Assembly: GCA_022315425.1 (NCBI GenBank)
Contig: JAIUPT010000038.1
Span: 1,488,001 to 1,552,000, forward strand
DNA length: 64,000 nt
Direction of reading: 5' to 3'
Source: Pseudevernia furfuracea
Lineage: Eukaryota; Ascomycota; Lecanoromycetes; Lecanorales; Parmeliaceae
Shown here: piece by piece, positions 56,707 through 64,000 of the stretch
Numbering within the stretch: position 1 is the first letter of the stretch
Layout: every line of letters begins with the position of its first letter
The notes under the pieces: generated by a model
What the model was told of the DNA's origin: nothing
What the model saw: the letters and a program-made list of their open reading frames with translations, nothing else
The model's database searches: none
Translations under genes and position numbers: made by a program

Positions 56707-57770
56707 TCCCAACTTATGCTTGTGTAGGTATTGGTTAAGAGGTGATATAAAGTACTGCTGCTCTTGGTATAGAGACTGGAGATTTGCGTGTAGACCATTA
56801 TAGATTTATATTTAAATGGAGAGTCTTGCATCTGGGGATAAGAGCTAGAGCGTTGTACAATTCTTGGACTTTAGATGTGTTTGATGAATATATGTGAGGA
56901 TTGAAGTCTTGGTTGATGGCTTTGTCCTCGTAGGTTCAGGTGATGTGGTACAATTTTTCCTCTTTCTTGGCTTCGAGAGCTTTCGCATGACAGTGTTGGG
57001 GAGCGTCTTCGAGAAATGCTTCGAATTCGGCCTCATCTTCAACGAGATGATCAACCACAGTGAACGTCTCAGCCCTGAATCTGTACAGTACAGTATGAGA
57101 CTTGGGACTGGTGAAGCGGGCTTTGGACTCGGATGATTTGTCACGTGGGAAAAAGACACGGATTCCGAAGAATGGCTGATCTCCACGGGGGATTTTTGAT
57201 CATTGGCAATTTGGCATCACCTTGATGATATTGTAGTTGGATGGTCTGTCAAGATGCCCAAAGTGCGACGAAACGTAGAACACCATAATTGCTGACCTTA
57301 TTGCTCCTCTTGAGCGCTTTCGGTTCGATACTATGGATGAACCAAGGGGTTTCTTTCAGAAAATCACCCGAAGCAGCTGAATCGAAGAGGTCTGGATGAT
57401 GAAAATCTTCATTGACTGCAGAGTTTGGACCTTGAGGAGGATCGACTTGGATGTCAGTTGAAGGACCTGCCACAGATTCGGTGGTAGACTGCTTTCTGGG
57501 ATCGAGGCCAACACCGTTGCTGTTGTCAGTAGCAGTGCCTTCTTTTTCCTGGTCGGGCTTCGTAGCAGCTTGCTCCAAGTCCTTGATGTTGCTCATAACA
57601 GCCTTCAACATCTGATAGCTTGGCAAGATCCGCTCCTTGTCAGAGCGCTTCTTCTTCTTGATTGTGGCTGCCTTGAGTTCGCGATGTAAAAGTATCAGAA
57701 AGGCCTCTAATTCTTTTTCACGCACTTTGAGAGCTTCAAGCGTCTCGGGAAGCTGATCGGTAGATGCCAT
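56707..57770 (-). pseudogene. Probable N-terminal part of the same helicase gene, with stops
   Basis: A clean first exon, 57770-57297 (158 residues: coiled-coil start LPETLEALKVREKELEAFL, then acidic Ser-rich linker and FLKETPWFIHSIEPKALKRSNK), ends at a GT donor. Downstream the strand reads a globular-looking segment (GDQPFFGIRVFFPRDKSSES to ..EEKLYHIT) interrupted by TGA at 56937-56939. After that come YEDKAINQDFNPHIYSSNTS and, in another frame, GLHANLQSLYQEQQYFISPL leading into the helicase start region. The colinear order and shared strand suggest one gene of about 1,000 codons whose reading frame has decayed. Alternatively this is a separate gene with introns I have not resolved. Confidence 0.5.
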
Positions 57771-58037
57771 GATGGAAGTTGATGGAAGGTGAGTGAAGCC
57801 TATGAAATGAATGACGTGGCTGGTGTGCAGAAATCAGATCACAACAAGCGAGATCATTTTAAGATACTTTAAAGACCTCACTGAGTTGCAGTGACTGCTG
57901 GCCATGATGAAAGTTGATGGAAGGTGAGTGAAGTCTATGAAATAAATGACGTGACTGGTGTGCAGAAATCAGATCACAACAAGCGAGATCAATTTAAGAC
58001 ACTTTTTAAAGACCACACTGAGTTGCAAGTGACTGCT
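57766..58037. repeat. Tandem duplication of about 135 bp covering start codon and upstream region
   Basis: Copy 1 (57766-57900) and copy 2 (57901-58037) both start GCCATGAT and share GAAATCAGATCACAACAAGC and GACTGCTG. Differences are mostly G/A and C/T changes plus a few 1-bp indels. Because copy 1 contains the ATG of the helicase-linked first exon (57768-57770), copy 2 carries a second, separated copy of that start with its promoter. Confidence 0.85.
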
Positions 58038-59081
58038 GTGTATTGATACGTTAATGCCACGGGCGAGTATGTTCAGTGAGGTTTGAGATGATATCAACTA
58101 GCTATGAAGTAGGTCTATCATATAAGACGAACGTAGTAAAGAGAAAAGAAAGAGAAGTCAGTCTATTATACAAGACGAACGTAAAGAGAAGAGAAAAAGA
58201 AAGAGGTTTGCAGTGAGAAATCTCGCAGTTTAAATACCCGCGAGTGCCGTACTAGCTTAGCGCCCGTTCGAGCCGAGTGTCGGCAAGCGAAGGTGAAAAG
58301 GACTTGCTCGTGTCTACCAGGAAATGCACCGCTCTGGGAATCATTATTAACGGCGGCAAAGGGTGCTCTAGTAGGGGTGTTAATCACCATTACGGCGGGG
58401 ACGTCAAGGCCGATAGGTTCTGGGAGGGTGCCGAGCGGGTTGTCGTTCGGCGGATTCTGAGACAGGGCTTCGTTTGAAGGCTTTGAGGACACATGTCAAG
58501 GACCTGCCAAGTTGAAAGTCCGGCTCTTTTCTGTGCGCAGGTGCCCTTTTGTTGTATAGTGGCTTTGGTATATGTGCATGGGTAAAAGCAATTGGGACAC
58601 TCTGAGATCTGTTTTAATCGCTTTGCCGCGGTCACCGTGGAGCCAAACACCACCGCTAAGATAGGTCATGAACGGGTCGAGGTTTACAAGGGGGGAAAAA
58701 GTCATGCGTCACTCAAGTCTGGGCTTGGAGGCAAGATATCTGCCTTCTCCCCATTGACCCCTCTTTTCGTTCGACAGTGTGACAATAGAGACCGAGATAT
58801 CGACGTATTCCACTTATATCTCTTCTACAGTGACCAGGCCAAACCGATTCGTAAAGCAATCAGAAAACGAGTGGATTCTGAGCTAAGTAGATTACAACTG
58901 TGGAGCATCAAACAGCGATTTGAAGTAACAGAAGGAGGGTATTGAACAGAAAAACAGCGCGAGGAATCGGACGGATTAAAACACAGATCGAGGTACCTCC
59001 GCTTCACATCTGCTTGAGGGGTACTAGGTCTCCATCCCAGTTGATTTTCATCGCTGTTGGACCATTAGTATGCCTTCCCAA
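58038..59081. other. About 1 kb with no supported gene
   Basis: Contains a short imperfect tandem (GGTCTATCATATAAGACGAACG at about 58111 and TCTATTATACAAGACGAACG at 58161). There are small ORFs on both strands (58166-58492 reverse; 58592-58945 forward) with no recognised domain. It may be decayed repeat DNA next to the helicase pseudogene. Confidence 0.4.
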
Positions 59082-62000
59082 TCATCTGGCTTCAGAACAC
59101 TCACTCGTTGGGAACGGGAAATAACTCCCGTGATCAGCCCTCATATAATTATAAAAGCCTCCAGGTCTCGGAACCTTCTTCAGCTGCCCCTGCGGGCCCC
59201 GCGCCCTCCTTAAATTGTCAAGTCGACCCACAACCCTCAGCATAGCCGTCAAAGCAGTCCTACTCGCCTCCGCGCCGAGACAGGCATGAGGACCCAACCC
59301 GTAATGGATATAACTATCCAGTGGCCTGTCAATCCTGACTGAATCCGGCTCCGGGAAGAATTCGGCTTCGCGGTTCGCCCCGACGAAGCTGCAAAAGACT
59401 TTGTCGCCAGCTTTGACCTTGACTGGGCGGCCTCCGTCATCAATGGTCGTTGATACGGTGGATTGGCGGTGAGAGCCGAACGTTCCATTGAGCCTGATGC
59501 CTTCCATTGCGTAGTGCAGGAGCTTGTCGTCTGCTTCGCCACCTTCGATTCTGGCCCATTTGTTGATTTCAGGGAGGTGTTGTTTGCCTTCGTCTGATAA
59601 GTAATATTCGAGAAGTTGGGTAAACTAAACACGGTCAGAATTGGATGACAATGCTTGGAAAAGGAGCTTACCGCTTGGCCCTGATTGGCAACCATAGCAC
59701 CAGCAGTTGGCACGATCTGAGACCAAGTGATCTCGCTTACGCCCATACCACTTTCCAAAAGCCGTCTTACCATGTGCACTCCGTAATCGGTAAGAGGACT
59801 ATGATGCTGATGCATGCCGTCGACGATACCTGCAATCCAGCCAGTTGCATGAACCGTCTTGACATTAGCTTCGACGAGCTTCCCAAGCTGTTGCGTGATT
59901 GCTTTAGCAGCAAGACGTAATGGGAAAGACTTTGCGACATCCAGGTCGAAGGAGATGCAGGTGGAAATGACAGCAAGCACCATGTACATTTCCTGCTCCG
60001 AGTACACGCCATGAGGATGCTCTTCCGTCTTTAAGGGGAGTGAGAAGACGTTGGCTGCAAAATGGACATGCGCAAGATTGCCCACGCTTCGAATATTAGC
60101 ATTGGAGACATCGCTGAGACTATGGGCACCTACTCTCGGGTAATGTCCACCTGATTGATTCCAGCGATCTTGCAACTTTTCTCTGTCAACAATTTGAGCG
60201 TGATATATTCATAGAACTCTTTGATCTGTTGATGCCAGTTGTCTCTGTAGAGCGAGGCACCCATCAATTTCCTCTGTTTGGTATGGAACGAGGTGTCACC
60301 ACTAAGCATGAAGTCAAGACCACCCTTTCCCATGAGCCACTCGAGGCCATCGTTCCACATGACGTTGAATTCTTGTGCATGTTCTAGGATATATTTAGCT
60401 CCTTGGTAGGACGTAAAGTTGACTGTGGATGGGGCCGGCGCAGGTCGGTCCCAAGAGTATTGGTCCTCTCGGCCAAGGCTGCGAAGAATTTTTCTGTTCT
60501 CACTACAAGCTATCAGTCTAGAAGAACGAAGGTTGGAAATATACTAGAGGTCTTGCCTTGGGATAGTCATAGGGTAATGCGCATATACCGAATTGCTCTT
60601 GAAATGGTTGGGAAAAGCCCTAAAAAAGAGCTTATAGATGACACTGTCGCCGATTAGGATATGTATACCATTAGGATTATGGCGGACATTCTCACCAGCC
60701 TTGCTGCACGGCCAGATCATACTGAACCTCGCTGTAGCCCCAATTCGTAAGGTTCTTTGGATTGTAATCTATCGTGTAGAACCTGTCACCGCGGACCAAT
60801 GCCACAGCATCCGAAAGGATTGCTCTCGAGATGGTAAAGGTTGGTGCGATCCCGACGCCGGGCACCATGGGGACTTTGGCGGACTCGGAGACCATCCCAG
60901 AATACATTTCAACGTAGTCAGGGTGCTCGTAGCTAAATAGATCTTGGTCAGCTACCCCCGACTATAGGCAGGGAACCAAGCGTTACAGGTTTTTGAGTTG
61001 TTCCGCAACCGGAGGGTCTGAACAAATATCTTCGAAGGTCTCATGTGGCTTCAATTTAAAGAATTTTCGGAACTCGTTCAACGAACCGAGATTCCATGCC
61101 CTTGATTGCTGCATTCCAAGGATGGTGATAGCTTTTAGACAAGTGGGTATGTTGTTTGGTCCAAAGGCTCCTATGAATGATCAGTCATTTGCTAGTTGGA
61201 TCTCAAGGCTTAATGAGAGTCAAACCAGCGGTATCTTCAATTGCGCTTGTCATGATCTCTACAAGCTCGTCATCTGGAAGCTTGCCATCCGCGTCTCTTT
61301 TTAGATCTGCGAAAGGTCGCTTTTGAGGATCCTTTGGCAAGCCATGCTCCCATTTGCCTAGACCCTGGAGAAGCTCCTGCAGAGTTACGTCCTTCGCTTC
61401 TTTCCCGAAGAGTTTCTTATACAGCTCTTGGGTCCACTTGTCATCTTTGTCGCTAATGCAAGAATGCCATCGGTAAGCCAAATTGAATTCAGCAGATACC
61501 TGATTGCCCACACCGCTTGGGGTTCCGTCCATCCCTGCAACTCGTCAGAACAAAAGAAAGAGCTGCCATTCTGGGAGATACTCACCAAAGACCTTGCCCA
61601 TCTCTGCTCTAGGATCCTAACGAAATTAGCGCTACTCGCGAAGCATAAAAGGGGCCGTGTACCAAGGTCCACGTAGTATTGCTATACATTCCAGATTAGC
61701 CATCTTCCAAGTTTGAGCTTCGTTGGGCGGCTTACCTCCTGTTTAAGTTTACGATGGTACGAAGATAGTCGAGAAGCGTGATGTTCTGACAGAGTCAGTG
61801 GGAACGTCCAAGGCAGTAAGGATAAAACGCTTACAATGTATAATCCGCAAGTGATAAGCCTACCGGTCTGGAAAAGATCATTGTCATACTTCGCCCACGA
61901 TTTCTCAGCCATCTCGTGTGTCAAACCCTCGTTGGGTTTGTGGAACCGTCCGTTCTCATTGATAACCGCAAGTTGTTCGACCACGTAGTTGTGGAAACTG

Positions 62001-63278
62001 GCCCGGTCAACCATATGATCCCAATAATACTCAGCACGACGCTATAAAAACAAGTGTGCTTACCGATTGAGCATGATGAGCAAGACCCCGCAACCCGGAG
62101 GAAAACCCAGAAGTCTTTGCTCCGAGAAACAATCTGCCTTCAATTTTCCGTCCTTGAATGTCCGAATTTGATCCTGATCGTCTTGTGTGTCTCCATAAAG
62201 AGTGGAAAGGTCAAGATACGATGAGGTTTGTGAGAGATTAAAATCTGCATGGTCCGTTTGAAAGAGATCATGGATGATCAAAGATGCCCAGTAGAAGAAT
62301 ACACTTGAAACCTTGTTGGGGTGTGGTTTAAACTCCTTACGCGCCATAACACTGTCAAATATGAGGGCTGGATCAGGTAAAGCTCCTGGGGAGAGAGTAT
62401 TTGGGGCAACAGAGCGCGCATATGGGGTGTTTGCGGCTCCCAAGTGAGGATACAAGATGTTCTACCAATAATCAGCTTCAGTGACGCTCAGTCATCAAAT
62501 CAAGACGTGCGTTGTTCGACCCATCAGCCTGCCTATAGGCAAATTTGTCGCCAAGATAAGACATGGGCGGATGTTGCAAGGAGTTCCACAGCTCATCGAT
62601 GAAAGCGTTGGTCAGATCTGCTCTGGTTTTTGACCTTGTGGGCAAGCCACTGACAAGCTAGAATTCTCTGAGCGATGCGACGAGCTTCCGCAACTTATGG
62701 CTTACTTGTATTGTGTGCTCCATCAGATATGTTTTGTCGTCCTGCAGTTCACCTGTTGCCTTGTTCTTCATAACGTCAATCAAGGTGTGGACATCTTTAA
62801 AACCCATAGCCTTGATGTCTGACATCAAGCCAGATGATTGTGCATGGTCTAAGTGCGACTTGTCGCTAGCCTGTGTGGGTAGAGGTTGCCGCTACAAATG
62901 ATTCCGGAGTAAGCTTCAAGACAGAAAATAGAGACCAAAGAAGCATTATCATTTCGGAAAGATGCCTTGCGACTCGGTTGCAGTGCTTGTTAAAAAGAGA
63001 GACATCTAATTACGTACGTTAGCATGAATTAGCTGGGCAAACTGCTCGAACGAATTTTCCACGTCTGCCCTGCTAGCACTATGATCTGTGGAATGATTCG
63101 AGGTCTCTTTTTTTGATTTGAATGGTGCAAAGGAGCTGTGGCGCTCCTTGAGGGCTGGTTTTTCATCATTCACTCCATTGGTCACGCCATGGGTAGTACC
63201 GTTGGTGCCATTGACTCCATTGACTCCTTTGACTTCTTCTCTCTTACTCTTGAACCTGGTGGAGAGCTTGCGAAGCAT
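59082..63278 (-). CDS. ppo: Ppo-type fatty-acid dioxygenase/cytochrome P450 fusion (oxylipin synthase)
   Basis: Fifteen reverse-strand exons give 1132 residues: 63278-63018, 62891-62706, 62657-62511, 62461-62064, 61997-61835, 61785-61736, 61681-61663, 61616-61586, 61534-61226, 61170-60987, 60932-60696, 60643-60557, 60502-60134, 60086-59672 and 59624-59082. The N-terminal animal-peroxidase-type domain has ELWNSLQHPPMSYLGDKFAY, ASLIIHDLFQTD (distal His about 261), TSSYLDLSTLYGD, and NLAYRWHS with catalytic Tyr and proximal His (about 439-442). The C-terminal P450 domain ends with the heme loop YGLGPHACLGAEASR, Cys about 1067. Ppo enzymes oxygenate linoleic acid and rearrange the hydroperoxide to signals controlling sporulation. 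The start (MLRKLSTRFKSK) is PpoC-like, but the P450 Cys is kept. Two introns appear to use GC donors. Confidence 0.92.
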
Positions 63279-64000
63279 GTTGAAGCAAGTGGCCTGGCAG
63301 CAGGCCGATAGAACAGTACCAAATTTGTTGAGTTAGATCAGCTTACACGGGCCCATGCAAGGGAAACCCTGGAGCGTCAATACAGTGAGCTCACGGACTA
63401 AAATGCTGATCAAATTGTGGTTTTAACTCTTGAGGGGATTGATGCCTTGAAAGCTGTATATGTATTGCGATGCAGAGAGAAAAGGTGTGAGAGAGGGAGG
63501 TGGGATATGGAGGGAGCAGAGAGATGGGTCGTGTAGCTTCAAAGGGAAATGCAATGGGTTTCTACATCAATTTGACTAACAGCTTGATTGGACAAGAGTG
63601 TCTGAAGAATGATGCAGCATGACGGATGCAAAGGGTCGCCTCTGTATTTTTTCAGCTGTAATAATGGCAAGACAGGACGCCATACTAGGAAAGGCATTGG
63701 CATGGCTCGAGAGCTACAAGTCTCATGCATATGTACTAGAGAATCAGTGTCCCCACCCGGGAGTCTTGCCAACCCCGCTTTGACCATTTCGATCTCCTGG
63801 TCCTTGATGCAGAGATGGGCTACGATATGTTGGGGAAAAAGCAGCTAGTCAATCGAGGATAATTTATTTGTAAGCTGATAGGATGGGATAAAAGGGTGGA
63901 TGCGAATCTAATCACGTGGCTCAGTGTATACAGTATACACATCGTGATCAATCCCGAACTTCCGAAATAGGTCAAAAGAAGAAGAAGAAGAGGGAGGAGG
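63279..64000. promoter_or_regulatory. Upstream region of the ppo gene
   Basis: 722 bp with no supported ORF. It contains a perfect palindrome with 8-bp arms, GTGTATACAGTATACAC at 63924-63940. A TATA-like GATAATTTATTTG lies near 63857. The window ends in a GAA/GGA-rich stretch. Whether the palindrome binds a regulator is unknown. Confidence 0.4.

Noticed and set aside
58166..58945. Small ORFs on both strands next to the helicase pseudogene
   Set aside because: No domain, no plausible splice structure, and the surroundings are repeat-derived.

Overview
The window is nuclear DNA of a filamentous ascomycete (Pezizomycotina-type fungus). Genes are intron-poor, with short 45-70 nt GT-AG introns, and sit on both strands. 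They encode eukaryotic housekeeping proteins in their fungal forms (Cdh1, Smc1, Vps5, Taf5, Med11, Rpb6, Los1, TFIIIA). There is also a Ppo-type fatty-acid dioxygenase/P450 fusion, an SREBP-like factor and GPC acyltransferase. A large AT-rich island of decayed pogo/Fot1-type transposons carries stop codons and transition differences of the kind left by repeat-induced point mutation (RIP).

Layout. 1-26.1 kb is a dense gene block: cdh1 (+), pdx1 E3-binding protein (-), a mitochondrial Mrx15/TMEM223-like membrane protein (+), smc1 (-), gpc1 (+), a dcr2-like phosphatase (+), vps5 (-), med11 (-), taf5 (+), a conserved putative mitochondrial protein (-) and mitochondrial clpP (+). 26.4-33.3 kb is a nested transposon island. 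An outer long-inverted-repeat element is split by a pogo-type element, which is itself split inside its transposase by a second pogo-type element, each of the two inner insertions flanked by TA. 33.7-45.1 kb returns to genes: rpb6 (+), a mitochondrial-type sirtuin (-), a 481-bp MITE, an mmt1-like metal transporter (+), a truncated xylulokinase pseudogene (+) ending in a piece of a helicase gene found 12 kb away, an SREBP-like factor (+) and a G-patch protein (-). 45.2-47.6 kb is a third pogo-type element with intact ends and a broken transposase. 47.9-53.5 kb holds los1 exportin-T (-) and TFIIIA (-). 53.6-58 kb holds a disabled SF1 helicase gene (-), and 59.1-63.3 kb a 15-exon ppo gene (-).

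How the parts relate. Most genes are independent housekeeping loci in divergent or convergent pairs with short shared promoters. The sequence shows unusual splicing in several places: 12-, 15- and 19-nt exons, one well supported GC-AG intron candidate in los1 and two in ppo, and a roughly 1.4-kb taf5 intron containing a 308-codon ORF. Exon coordinates were deduced by reading splice signals and checking frame and family conservation by eye; no alignment or transcript data were available.
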